Origin: Clostridia bacterium
Lineage (GTDB): Bacteria > Bacillota > Sulfobacillia > SLMV01
NCBI GenBank assembly: GCA_003554565.1
Contig: PWGR01000185.1
Location: 1 to 26,495 of the forward strand
Reading direction: 5' to 3'
DNA: 26,495 nucleotides
Of this stretch, positions 1-7,808 are shown one piece after another. The position numbers and the translations under genes are program-made. The notes beneath the pieces were generated by a model that was given only the letters and a program-made list of their open reading frames with translations, did not search any database and had not been told where the DNA came from. The stretch's first letter is position 1. Each line of letters begins with the position of its first letter.

Positions 1-3000
1 CAGTACCTCTTGGCCAGGGTCAGGTCGGTATCCTGGCTGCGGGGAAGAACCTCAGCATCCACCCCCTGGCTCTGCATTGCCGCCTCAAACATAAAGGCAT
101 GGTGCGACAGCTGAGGGATCAGGACCTTCTTCTTCCGCAGATGATCCGGGGGGAGAGTCTCCGCAGAGATCAGCGTCGGCTGCTGGTAATCCTTGCGGGA
201 CAGACAGGTATTGCGAAAGGCCTCGAGCCGTGTGATCATGCCGGCCGGGGCGGTGTGCTCATCCATGGTGAGACGCAGGCTCGGCGATATGTGCCGGAGG
301 AAGTGCCTCAGCATGGCATTAGGTCCGCACTTGAACGGGTCCTGCAGGATAGTGTGCAGCTCAGGCAGGTCGTGACTGCTGCGCCGCCGATTCAGGTATG
401 ACACAATGTGAGCAGCGGCCAGCATCCTCTGCAGTTGTGCGGAGTACATATTTTCCGCCTTGCGCAAGACGTCGGCAAAATCCTTCTCGAACTCCGCGCG
501 GCTGCCCATCAACTCCGATTCGATGCGGCCCTCGTACCAGCCCCGCACATAAGCCAGCAGGTACTCCTGGGGGAGTGCAACCACCCCGCGCTGACTGGCG
601 TAATGCAGCGACCCCTTGGAGACTTCATCATCGTATATGGTGTAGGGGCGGCCCAAGAATACTCCTGCGATGGTGTCCTCGCTACAGTACTCGGGCAACG
701 TCTCAACCACTTCCACGCTCTGCTCCTCCATCGCGGTCTCAAACAAATCCCGAGCCCGGTAGCCGGCGCTGATCGCCTCCTCCAGGCGGGATTCGCTGAA
801 TTCGGCACCCATCATCCGTCTGGCCGTGGAGCGAAGCTGGTTGCGAATCATCCGACGTCCCTGGCGGTAGTTCAGCTGTGCATACAGCACCCTGTCGTCA
901 TCCAGGTCCAGGGAGCTTACGGCAGTGCCCCAGATCGTCTGCAGCAGCGGGCAGCCGAATCCGCGCGGCCAGTCATCTGCCCATGGAAGCGGCTCCATGG
1001 TTACGATATCTGGAAGAAAGATATAATCCACTTCCGAGTCTACCAACTCTTTATAGTGGCCGATGAGGACCTCCATGGGATAACACATTTCCGAATCGAG
1101 GTTCCACTTCCCATCTTCCAGCGTCTGTTCTGAAGTCTCAGAGGACAGCACTACCCGCGCACCGATCTCACGAAAGAAAGCCGCCCAGAAGGGATAGAGA
1201 CTGAAAAACAGACCGCTTCTGGCCAGTCCGACCGTCGGTCCCTCCTGGCGGGGCTCGCCCGCTTTTTCGTAGAATGTCTCATTTCGCGCATCCACATAGT
1301 CCGGCAGGTGAGCGTACTGCGAGGCCCTCTTCTTTTCAAGACCGGAAAACCGTCCGCACCTGTCGCCATAGAGAAAGTGGCTGCCGTCGGCGAAGCTTAT
1401 GACGTCCAGCGTGCAGTTGTGCTCGTGCTCGCAGTCCGCCCCGCACTTTCTCTGCTGCTGCTGAAAGTCATTCAGCTCCCGCAGGCTCCGCAGTTCGTAG
1501 TCACCTTCAAGGCCCAGCTCATCGAAGTTTCTGGCCATAAGCGCACTGCCGAGTGCGCCGGAAAGCTCAGGAGAGGAAGGTACCGAGATATCTTTGTCCA
1601 CCTCCGCGGCAAAAGCCGCGGCCAGTGCGTGATTCTTGGCGGTAGCTCCGGTGAAGACCACCCGCCCCTCCATCGGCCGGTTCTCGGCAGTCTTGCTGAC
1701 ATAGTTTCGGGCGGATGAGTAGGCGATACTGGCAATTTGCGAAGAAAAGGGAAGCCCCTGCGAGGCACTCGCCGCCAGAGATGATTGCGAGAGCAAAGTG
1801 CAAGTGTCACCCAGATCGATGGCGTAGTCCGCATTGAAGGCGGTATCGGAAAACTCCCCCTTTATGTCAACCCCCAGGAGACCGGCCAGGTTCTCAAGGA
1901 ATGTCCCGGTTCCGGCTGCACAGACGGGATTCATGTTGTAATCATGCAGGGAACCGTCGTTCAGCTGAAGGAACTTGGAATCTTCTCCACCGATCTCAAT
2001 TACCGACAGGATGCCGTCTGAACCGTACAAATATTTAATTCCTTCGGCCTGACAGGTGATCTCATCCACCGCATACTGTGCATTGAGGATCTTCTGCGAA
2101 AGGAAGCGTCCTGATCCCGTGGTACAGGCCACAAAATCGGAATCCTCCACCTGTTCACCGTACTGCTCGCGCACCTTCTTCATGAGTTCAAGAACCTGCA
2201 GGACCGGGCGGCCTGCCGTCGGCAGGTATACACCACCTATGTATCTGCCGTCGCGGTCCAGAAGCACACACTTGGTGGACACCGACCCGCAGTCAACACC
2301 AAGATACACACGGCTGTAATCCAGGTCATCCCCGGGGCTGAGATCGGGCATGTAATCAACCCGCTCGGGTTCGAGAGACGGCAGGGGGTGCCGCGGAACG
2401 TACTCCCTATTCAGAATACCGTCGAAGTCAACTCGGCCCGGACACACCAGATCCGTGCCCCGCGCGGCGCCGAGTGCCAGCAGGTACTCGTGATTCTCCG
2501 GCACAGAAATGTTTACGTCGCCCCCGCAGTAATCCTGCAGGTACTTGAGCACGGCACGGTTGTTGGCCACACCCCCGACTGCTATTACCTCATCCCTCTC
2601 CATGACCTTATTTTGAGTGATGGTGACCACCACCATCTCAGCGAGGGTCTTCGCCAATCCGGCCGCCACGGCTCCCTGTGTGGCCCCCTCATTGATGGCG
2701 TGAGTCATGTCTGACTTGGCAAACACCGCGCATCGCCCGGATATCTTGATGGGCGAGCCGGACTCAAGTGCCAGATCGGCCAGATCTTCATCATCATAGC
2801 CGAGGCGGGTGGCCTGCTGGTACCAGAAGGCACCGCTTCCCGCCGCACACTGCCCGTTTCGGTTGAAAAAGTCAATATTGCCTTCCGCGCCCAGTTCGAC
2901 ATAGTAAATGTTCTCATGCCCCAGGGACAGCACGGAATCACAACATATCTCGCTGCCGGCCAGTCCCTCGGCGAGGGCTTCAATCTCCAGCGTGGGACTC

Positions 3001-3260
3001 AGTCCCAACTCGTCGGCGAGCAGGTAGGCGTTGGCCCCGGTGATGCCGAAGCGAACATCCCTTTCCCAGTCGTCCTCGCACATGAGCCGCTCCAGACACT
3101 TCCTGGCACTATCGACCGGGCGACCTGCCGTGGGCTCTGTAACTCGACGAACATCACCGTCCTCGAGGCGGACTCCCTTAATTGAAAAAGTACCCACATC
3201 CAGACCAACGCCCACACCCTCGGGCGCAGCCCGGTTGGGTGCTGCATTATGTGAAGGCAA
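1..3260 (-). CDS. 2-hydroxyacyl-CoA dehydratase activase, tandem-ATPase large form (3' end cut off by window)
   Basis: About 1086 codons are visible and the frame runs off the left edge. Such activases use ATP to drive low-potential electron transfer into 2-hydroxyacyl-CoA dehydratases or benzoyl-CoA-type reductases, through a [4Fe-4S] cluster shared by a dimer. Two ASKHA ATPase modules are visible. The first has GLDVGTFSIK near residue 20 and the cluster-cysteine motif QCAAGSG near residue 140. The second has GVDCGSVSTK near residue 320 and VCAAGTG near residue 445. From about residue 670 there is a DUF2229-like region with PFWAAFFREIGA and EMCYPMEV. Family members of this architecture reach roughly 1400 residues, so some 300 are missing. 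I chose the TTG start because GGAGG lies about 10 nt upstream; a GTG at 3269 is in frame but nearly touches the same site. No dehydratase subunits lie in the visible part. Confidence 0.88.
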   Translation of the reverse strand, partial: MPSHNAAPNRAAPEGVGVGLDVGTFSIKGVRLEDGDVRRVTEPTAGRPVDSARKCLERLMCEDDWERDVRFGITGANAYLLADELGLSPTLEIEALAEGLAGSEICCDSVLSLGHENIYYVELGAEGNIDFFNRNGQCAAGSGAFWYQQATRLGYDDEDLADLALESGSPIKISGRCAVFAKSDMTHAINEGATQGAVAAGLAKTLAEMVVVTITQNKVMERDEVIAVGGVANNRAVLKYLQDYCGGDVNISVPENHEYLLALGAARGTDLVCPGRVDFDGILNREYVPRHPLPSLEPERVDYMPDLSPGDDLDYSRVYLGVDCGSVSTKCVLLDRDGRYIGGVYLPTAGRPVLQVLELMKKVREQYGEQVEDSDFVACTTGSGRFLSQKILNAQYAVDEITCQAEGIKYLYGSDGILSVIEIGGEDSKFLQLNDGSLHDYNMNPVCAAGTGTFLENLAGLLGVDIKGEFSDTAFNADYAIDLGDTCTLLSQSSLAASASQGLPFSSQIASIAYSSARNYVSKTAENRPMEGRVVFTGATAKNHALAAAFAAEVDKDISVPSSPELSGALGSALMARNFDELGLEGDYELRSLRELNDFQQQQRKCGADCEHEHNCTLDVISFADGSHFLYGDRCGRFSGLEKKRASQYAHLPDYVDARNETFYEKAGEPRQEGPTVGLARSGLFFSLYPFWAAFFREIGARVVLSSETSEQTLEDGKWNLDSEMCYPMEVLIGHYKELVDSEVDYIFLPDIVTMEPLPWADDWPRGFGCPLLQTIWGTAVSSLDLDDDRVLYAQLNYRQGRRMIRNQLRSTARRMMGAEFSESRLEEAISAGYRARDLFETAMEEQSVEVVETLPEYCSEDTIAGVFLGRPYTIYDDEVSKGSLHYASQRGVVALPQEYLLAYVRGWYEGRIESELMGSRAEFEKDFADVLRKAENMYSAQLQRMLAAAHIVSYLNRRRSSHDLPELHTILQDPFKCGPNAMLRHFLRHISPSLRLTMDEHTAPAGMITRLEAFRNTCLSRKDYQQPTLISAETLPPDHLRKKKVLIPQLSHHAFMFEAAMQSQGVDAEVLPRSQDTDLTLAKRY

Positions 3261-3372
3261 TGAATACACTCCTCCCTCGTTGTGCTTCAGGCGCATTGAA
3301 AAGCCGCTCTCGTTCAGAGACACCGGGCAATTTGGGTTGACGCTCCCGGCTTGAGGCATCGGCGGCAGTGTA

Positions 3373-3401
3373 AAGATAACGTTTTTTCCCACTGCATTCA
3401 A
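3373..3401 (-). promoter_or_regulatory. Predicted sigma-A-type promoter for the activase
   Basis: Read on the minus strand: TTGAAT, 17 nt, then TATCTT. It lies about 110 bp upstream of the activase start in the divergent intergenic region. The -35 overlaps one copy of a 10-bp direct repeat described separately. Prediction from consensus match only. Confidence 0.42.
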
Positions 3402-3419
3402 GGTTGTCTCACTGCATTC
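3390..3419. repeat. 10-bp direct repeat CACTGCATTC, possible operator
   Basis: CACTGCATTC occurs at 3390-3399 and again at 3410-3419, so the copies start exactly 20 bp (about two helical turns) apart. The first copy covers the -35 of the predicted activase promoter. This fits a protein bound to one face of the helix, but the binding role is inference. Confidence 0.4.
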
Positions 3420-3599
3420 GCCGCCCTCAAACTCCAATTACGCCAGAATACTGCCATCTTCCTTCACGCTCTTGCATGCCCATTTTCGTTTGCGCCGCTG
3501 TTACCCCCGGGACGAGAGGAATTATCAACCTATTTTTGGACACAGGCAGGGGAATGTTGACATTATTCGCGAATCTATACAAAGGAAGGAGGTTGCAAC

Positions 3600-4142
3600 G
3601 TGCGAAGCAGGCGCTTCAGAAGGAGCCGTCGAATTCCCACGCACCACGCGTTTACCGAGGCGACATGGCTGCTCGCTGTCTCTGTAGCACTGTTCCTTGC
3701 GCCCGGGTACCTGCCGCTCGACGGCATCCCTGCCCTGACAGCTGAGGGTGCAGGCTGGCTGGCACTTTTCATAAGTACCGTGCGCGCAAGTGCTGAGCTG
3801 TGCGGCGCGCTGCAGCTCCGCTCGCACAAGAGCCTGGTGTCGGGCATTCTGGGCCTTATCCTGGCCGCAACCGCCCACCGGCTGCAGGATGAGGCGATAG
3901 ATTCGGATTTCGCGAGCACCGCGGTGCGGGGTTCAATGTTGATGCTCATTCTGATCGGTTCTGGCCTGATGGCAAACGGAATCTCCCTCCTGATCGAGCC
4001 CAACCCCGCAGCACGGGATGATAGAACAATCGAGGACACGATCGAGGGTGCCAAGGCCGGAGCGAGAGTAGCACTCTTCGTATTCCTTCTCACTTTCAAT
4101 CTACTGGTAGGAGTCTGGAGAACCATGCTCTACCTGGTCTGA
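3600..4142 (+). CDS. Small polytopic membrane protein of unknown function
   Basis: A 180-residue protein starting at GTG, with AGGAGG 7 nt upstream, which decides the start. The N-terminus is very basic (RSRRFRRSRR). Four to five hydrophobic segments follow: around residues 22-40, 50-70, 80-95, 112-132 and 158-178. The loop at about 133-155 is charged (NPAARDDRTIEDTIEG). I recognise no family. It is divergent from the activase and separated from it by about 340 bp. The strong ribosome binding site and clean hydrophobic periodicity make it a credible gene, but no function can be assigned. Confidence 0.7.
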   Translation: MRSRRFRRSRRIPTHHAFTEATWLLAVSVALFLAPGYLPLDGIPALTAEGAGWLALFISTVRASAELCGALQLRSHKSLVSGILGLILAATAHRLQDEAIDSDFASTAVRGSMLMLILIGSGLMANGISLLIEPNPAARDDRTIEDTIEGAKAGARVALFVFLLTFNLLVGVWRTMLYLV

Positions 4143-4229
4143 TCAACAGAATCGGGGACAACACGGAGCATTGCGGAACAGTCTCGCAAAATCGGACCTG
4201 GATATGTCGCGGGAATTGCCTTTCCGCGA

Positions 4230-4982
4230 CAGGTTCCTCGCCGCCATTATGCTGGCCAGCAGTATACGAGTCGAACACACATGTTGCTCCCGTCGGCTGC
4301 TACCCCCGGCAGGTTCTCAACTGTCAGGCGTGCTCCCTCGCAGGCCAGAAGGCTGGACACTGGATTCCTCCTGCGACAGGTACAAGACTCAATAGCGTGC
4401 GTGAGCACATCAACACCAGCGCAGGCAGTCAGCTCCCGCACGCTGCTTCAGGTCAGGTCGGGGTCGGCCAGGGTCACCGTGGGAAACAGGCTCCGCCCCC
4501 TATTCGGATCTTCTCTTTCCCGGTGGTGATAACGCTCCACTGCGTCACCTCGGATCCGGAGCCGGCTGTGGTAGCCAATGCAATCATGGGAGGCAGTGAG
4601 CCGGCAAAACAGTCCTCCCCCGCATAATCGATCGGCGATCCTCCCTCGACGGCAATAATCCTGGCCGCTTTTGCGGCGTCTATGAAGCTTACGCCCCCCA
4701 GAGCAACGAACCCCCCGGCTCCCCACTGTCGGGGCGCCCGGGCCACCTCCATCACCTGCTCAGCTTGGGAATTGGGACGCACCTCGACAAAGACGCGATA
4801 ACGCCGTAATCATCCAGGATATCGCTTGCGTATCGCACAGCTCCCGCCTCAGCCAGACCCTCATCACTGACCAGTAGTATGCGTTCAATGTCGAGCCGTC
4901 AGGCAATCTCTCCCGGGCGCAGGGACGCACCCTGGCCGAAGATCACCTCCGGACCCCAGGAGAGGGCAAATACCTCCATCAT
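4230..4982 (-). pseudogene. Decayed iron-containing alcohol dehydrogenase
   Basis: Fragments of one group III (iron-dependent) alcohol dehydrogenase can be followed across frames. In order they are the N-terminus with WGPEVIFGQG, a glycine-rich stretch ending in DAAKAARI, the signature IALATTAGSGSEVT, VTLADPDLT, GVDVLTHAIES and ILLASIMAA. The ATG at 4982 still has AAGGAGG 5 nt upstream. The frame is broken by an in-frame TGA at 4899-4901, a frameshift near 4790, a second near 4500 in a G-rich run, a TGA at 4448-4450 and a third shift near 4265. Homology stops after ILLASIMAA, so the C-terminal part with the remaining metal-binding histidines is missing. Intact family members are about 380-400 residues. 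Several independent lesions argue against a sequencing error. Confidence 0.85.
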
Positions 4983-5132
4983 GTGTGCCTCCTTCAATTT
5001 GGAAGAGGCGCCCTGTTATTCTGGACAGGGCGGCCGTCATCCTGCGCTTATCATAGCCGGTTCGACGCCCGGTCGCCCGGACCCAGCAGGTGGCGGGGCT
5101 TAGCCATCTGTCTATGCGAGCATTACACGAGT

Positions 5133-5161
5133 TTGACAGGGAGATCTATTGCAATTAACAT
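5133..5161 (+). promoter_or_regulatory. Predicted sigma-A-type promoter for the YtxH gene
   Basis: Perfect TTGACA at 5133-5138, a 17-nt spacer, then TAACAT at 5156-5161. It lies about 55 bp upstream of the YtxH start codon on the same strand. Consensus-based call. Confidence 0.55.
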
Positions 5162-5215
5162 GCTAACCAGTCTATCCATAACGAAAATGCTGAATTATGA
5201 GGGGGTCATACATTA

Positions 5216-5479
5216 ATGTGTGATAGAAAAGGTTTGCTTTGCGGCCTGCTGCTCGGGGGACTGGCCGGCTTGGCGGCGGGTATGCTGGTTGCCCCCGAAC
5301 GAGGAGAGGACGCACGCAGAAAACTGCGTGAACAGGCGAAGACCAGCGCAGAGGAATTCGCCGTAAAACTCAAGGACGGTGCAGAAGATATCATGCACAT
5401 AGCCCGCGACCACATACCGACAGAAGACGGACCTACTGAAAAACCGGGCGAGGAGCAGGAATTCGAGGTCGGACTGTAG
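5216..5479 (+). CDS. YtxH-domain small membrane-anchored protein
   Basis: An 87-residue protein beginning at ATG with a GAGGGGG site about 10 nt upstream. Residues 6-27 form a glycine-rich hydrophobic segment ending in LVAPERGEDARRKL, which is the YtxH signature (membrane helix followed by a basic APxxGxxxR-type motif). The remainder is charged and probably helical, with an acidic tail. YtxH proteins are often linked to general stress or cell-envelope functions, but their biochemical role is not settled. It has its own predicted promoter and ends shortly before a strong hairpin, so it is likely monocistronic. Confidence 0.8.
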   Translation: MCDRKGLLCGLLLGGLAGLAAGMLVAPERGEDARRKLREQAKTSAEEFAVKLKDGAEDIMHIARDHIPTEDGPTEKPGEEQEFEVGL

Positions 5480-5514
5480 GATCTCATCCCGGCAGCATTC
5501 TCAACGGAGCAACC

Positions 5515-5537
5515 GCGGGGGGATGCCATCCCCCCGC
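5515..5537. terminator. Strong GC hairpin between convergent genes
   Basis: A perfect 10-bp stem (GCGGGGGGAT pairing with ATCCCCCCGC) with a 3-nt loop lies between the YtxH stop and the end of the convergent DUF1287 gene. On the plus strand it is followed by AATTTC, so the T-run is weak. It probably serves both transcripts. Confidence 0.65.
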
Positions 5538-5551
5538 AATTTCACATGGAC

Positions 5552-6235
5552 TCAATCATGCTCGACAGGATACCGGAAGTGACCGATAATCTCCCAGCGC
5601 TGAAGGCAGTCCTCCTCACGTGTGATCCCGGCGTTGTGTATTACCAGCGGGACCCCATCTGAGTTAACTCGATCGCTTACTACCCCGCAGTGTTGTCGAC
5701 CGTCCGGAAATCGCCAGTAAACCAAGTCTCCCCGCTGCCATTGTTCTTCCCCTGCATCAACCTCCAACAGCAGAGACTGGCCGAAGCGCTCGAAGTACCG
5801 AATCTGGTTGGGAATGCGCCGGTGGTCGATATTGGAGTCCGCCTCACTGAGGCCCCAGTTCCCGGGGTACTGATCGAAATTGCTGCTCATGTCCTCATGG
5901 ATTCGCTTCTGCAGGTCGATGCCCGCATTGCGCAGTGCGCGTATCACCACATCTGTGCAGGCCCCAACTCCCGGGGCGACATCACCACCGGGGTAGGGGA
6001 TCGCGACGTAGGAATCATCGTACCGGGTACGGTTCTTCACCTCCGCCCGCGCTCCCTGCAGGATCAGATCGCAAGCGGCCAGGTCTTCTTCATCGATCTC
6101 CTCTGATGGCCCGGGGCAAGGCGGGTCTGCCCGGCGCAGCAGTGTGAAAGACCCGGCACATAATACCAGTACAGATGCGCAGATGACCAGCGCAACGATA
6201 AACGGGCGATGTAAACAGATTCCTGTTTCTTTCAC
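5552..6235 (-). CDS. DUF1287 family protein, membrane anchored
   Basis: A 227-residue protein from a GTG start with GGAG 9 nt upstream; earlier in-frame ATG and TTG codons near 6277-6286 lack a convincing site. Residues about 8-35 are hydrophobic (signal anchor), so the domain is probably extracytoplasmic. The C-terminal domain carries the DUF1287 hallmarks: GGDVAPGVGACTDVV with Cys near residue 93, HEDM, NIDHRRIPN with His near 138, GDLVYWRF, and HCGVVSDR with His near 182. DUF1287 is related to the NlpC/P60 cysteine-peptidase fold, and the Cys and His residues fit that. A cell-wall or amidase-type role is inference. It is convergent with the YtxH gene. Confidence 0.85.
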   Translation of the reverse strand: MKETGICLHRPFIVALVICASVLVLCAGSFTLLRRADPPCPGPSEEIDEEDLAACDLILQGARAEVKNRTRYDDSYVAIPYPGGDVAPGVGACTDVVIRALRNAGIDLQKRIHEDMSSNFDQYPGNWGLSEADSNIDHRRIPNQIRYFERFGQSLLLEVDAGEEQWQRGDLVYWRFPDGRQHCGVVSDRVNSDGVPLVIHNAGITREEDCLQRWEIIGHFRYPVEHD

Positions 6236-6436
6236 CTGGCACCACTCCAAAAAATGTCGACCTGGTTGCTTACTCATTTCAGTCAATCATACCGCGCGTC
6301 CCCTGCGATAGGCACCGCTCACAACTAAACCTCTCGGGTGCAGCCACCCTGCCTCAATAAAATTGCACATCCTATTGTGAAATAGTCTTCAAATTGAGAA
6401 CATAAGATCATAAGAATGGAAGGGTAGGAGATCCGG

Positions 6437-7006
6437 ATGCTCGTCGGCTGGCAGGCACTGTTTTTGGCCATATCGTCCACACTGGACGACCTGGGCGTGG
6501 GATTCGCCATAGGCCTGAATGGTAGGGTGTCCCTGCTGACTGCGGTGATCGTGGCGATGCTGTCGGGTTTGACCATGGTATTGGGCCTGTACTCTGGACA
6601 GGCCCTGGCCGGGGCCATCGCCGGTGAAACGGCAGGCTACCTCAGTTCTGCCGTCTTCTTCGCCTTTGCGGTCTGGTTTGCCCATGAGGCCTATAATGGC
6701 GATGCGGCGCGGTCGACAGGCAGGCGGCAGTCGAACACTGCCGGTCGTTCTGACATGCACCTGACAGGCGCAATTGTCCTGGGCCTGGGCCTCGGGGTCA
6801 ACTCGCTTGGGCTGGGTTTGTCCGGAGGCATGGCCGGGTATCCCATCCCACTCACCACAGCACTGACCACAGGTGCAAGTTTTGTCTTCATATGGTCGGG
6901 ATCGCGATTTGGCGGCGCGCCCCTGGTCCAGGGACTTATGAAAAATTGGGCAGGCTACTGCTCCGCGCTGATAATGCTGTTACTCGGGGTTATACAGTTT
7001 GTCTGA
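6437..7006 (+). CDS. YtaF/MntP-family membrane protein (copy 1)
   Basis: A 189-residue, six-helix membrane protein starting at ATG with AGGAG 6 nt upstream. It has the internal two-fold repeat of the MntP/YtaF superfamily: an N-terminal half with STLDDLGVGFAIGL and a C-terminal half with GLGVNSLGLGLSGGMAGYP. The halves are joined by a polar loop (about residues 92-110). The second-half motif has Asn rather than Asp, closer to sporulation protein YtaF than to the manganese exporter MntP. Cation transport is therefore plausible but unproven. The stop at 7004-7006 runs almost directly into the HD-domain gene, and a clear paralogue follows that gene. Confidence 0.85.
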   Translation: MLVGWQALFLAISSTLDDLGVGFAIGLNGRVSLLTAVIVAMLSGLTMVLGLYSGQALAGAIAGETAGYLSSAVFFAFAVWFAHEAYNGDAARSTGRRQSNTAGRSDMHLTGAIVLGLGLGVNSLGLGLSGGMAGYPIPLTTALTTGASFVFIWSGSRFGGAPLVQGLMKNWAGYCSALIMLLLGVIQFV

Positions 7007-7064
7007 TGAGAAAATGAGGATCCCAGCAACATATGGAAATAAGTGTAGACAGCGGAGGGATATC

Positions 7065-7661
7065 TTGCCAGAAAACAGGCTCACCAAACAAGTGGAGTTC
7101 ATAGTAGAACTGGACAAATTGAAGGGCATCCTGCGTAGAACGCATAAGATAAATGAGTCTGCATACGAAAATGATGCTGAACACTCCTGGCACCTGGCAA
7201 CTATGGCGCTTATCCTCCAGGAGCACTCGGATGAGGCAATCGACCTGACCCGCGTACTCAAGATGGTGCTGATCCATGACGTGGTGGAGATCGATGCGGG
7301 TGATACCTTTGCCTACGACGATGACGCAGCACACCGGAAAAAGGAAATACGAGAGGAGCAGGCTGCACAGCGAATCTTCGGGCTGCTACCCAAGAGGCAG
7401 GGATGTCATCTATACGAACTCTGGCGGGAATTCGAGGCAAGAGAAACGCCCGAGGCCAGGTTTGCCGCCGCCATGGATAGGTTCCAGCCGCTGCTGCATA
7501 ACTATCTGACGCACGGAGCCGCCTGGAAAGATCACGAAATAACCGCGGAACAGGTGCTCGAGCGGAACAGACCCATTGCGGAGGGATCCAAGCATTTATG
7601 GGATTACGTGCTGCAGATCGTCAGGGATTCCGTCCATCGTGGATACCTCAGAGACAGCTGA
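7065..7661 (+). CDS. HD-domain phosphohydrolase, YfbR/HDDC2-like
   Basis: A 198-residue cytosolic protein. I chose the TTG start because GGAGG lies 6 nt upstream; an earlier TTG at 6999 overlaps the previous gene and has no such site. The HD metal-binding set is complete: His40 in AEHSWHLA, His71-Asp72 in VLIHDVVEIDAGD, and Asp138 in AAMDRFQPLLHN. This pattern is that of YfbR/HDDC2-type 5'-deoxynucleotidases, which dephosphorylate dNMPs. The exact substrate here is not shown by the sequence. It lies 58 bp after the first YtaF-like gene and 147 bp before the second, all on the same strand, so an operon is likely. Confidence 0.88.
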   Translation: MPENRLTKQVEFIVELDKLKGILRRTHKINESAYENDAEHSWHLATMALILQEHSDEAIDLTRVLKMVLIHDVVEIDAGDTFAYDDDAAHRKKEIREEQAAQRIFGLLPKRQGCHLYELWREFEARETPEARFAAAMDRFQPLLHNYLTHGAAWKDHEITAEQVLERNRPIAEGSKHLWDYVLQIVRDSVHRGYLRDS

Positions 7662-7674
7662 GCCCGCCTTCATC

Positions 7675-7744
7675 ACTGCACGATGCAGCCAGTGCACAAT
7701 CTCCGTGACGACCGGCCCGAAAAGCAGGGGGTTAGCAGGCCGGT
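7675..7744 (+). promoter_or_regulatory. Two-hairpin leader before the second YtaF-like gene
   Basis: The 147-bp gap holds a first imperfect hairpin (CACTGCA pairing towards TGCAGCCAGTG, near 7675-7698). A second has perfect 7-bp arms (ACCGGCC at 7711-7717, GGCCGGT at 7738-7744) around a 20-nt loop. There is no T-run after it, so it does not look like a simple terminator. I did not recognise the yybP-ykoY manganese riboswitch core. A cis-regulatory role is inference. Confidence 0.3.
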
Positions 7745-7808
7745 ACGCTGCTCATATTAGAAACTGCGTACTGGCGCGCAAGACAGCAGATGCGGGGAGC
7801 GAGGAAGA

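Noticed and set aside
408..1133. Long plus-strand open frame opposite the activase
   Set aside because: It is antisense to a frame with clear activase and DUF2229-like motifs and has no recognisable domain; GC-rich codon use leaves the opposite strand open.
3557..3581. TTGACA and TATACA upstream of the unknown membrane protein
   Set aside because: The spacer is only 13 nt, too short for a sigma-A promoter.
6287..6436. Manganese riboswitch before the first YtaF-like gene
   Set aside because: I looked for the yybP-ykoY core and did not find it in this leader.
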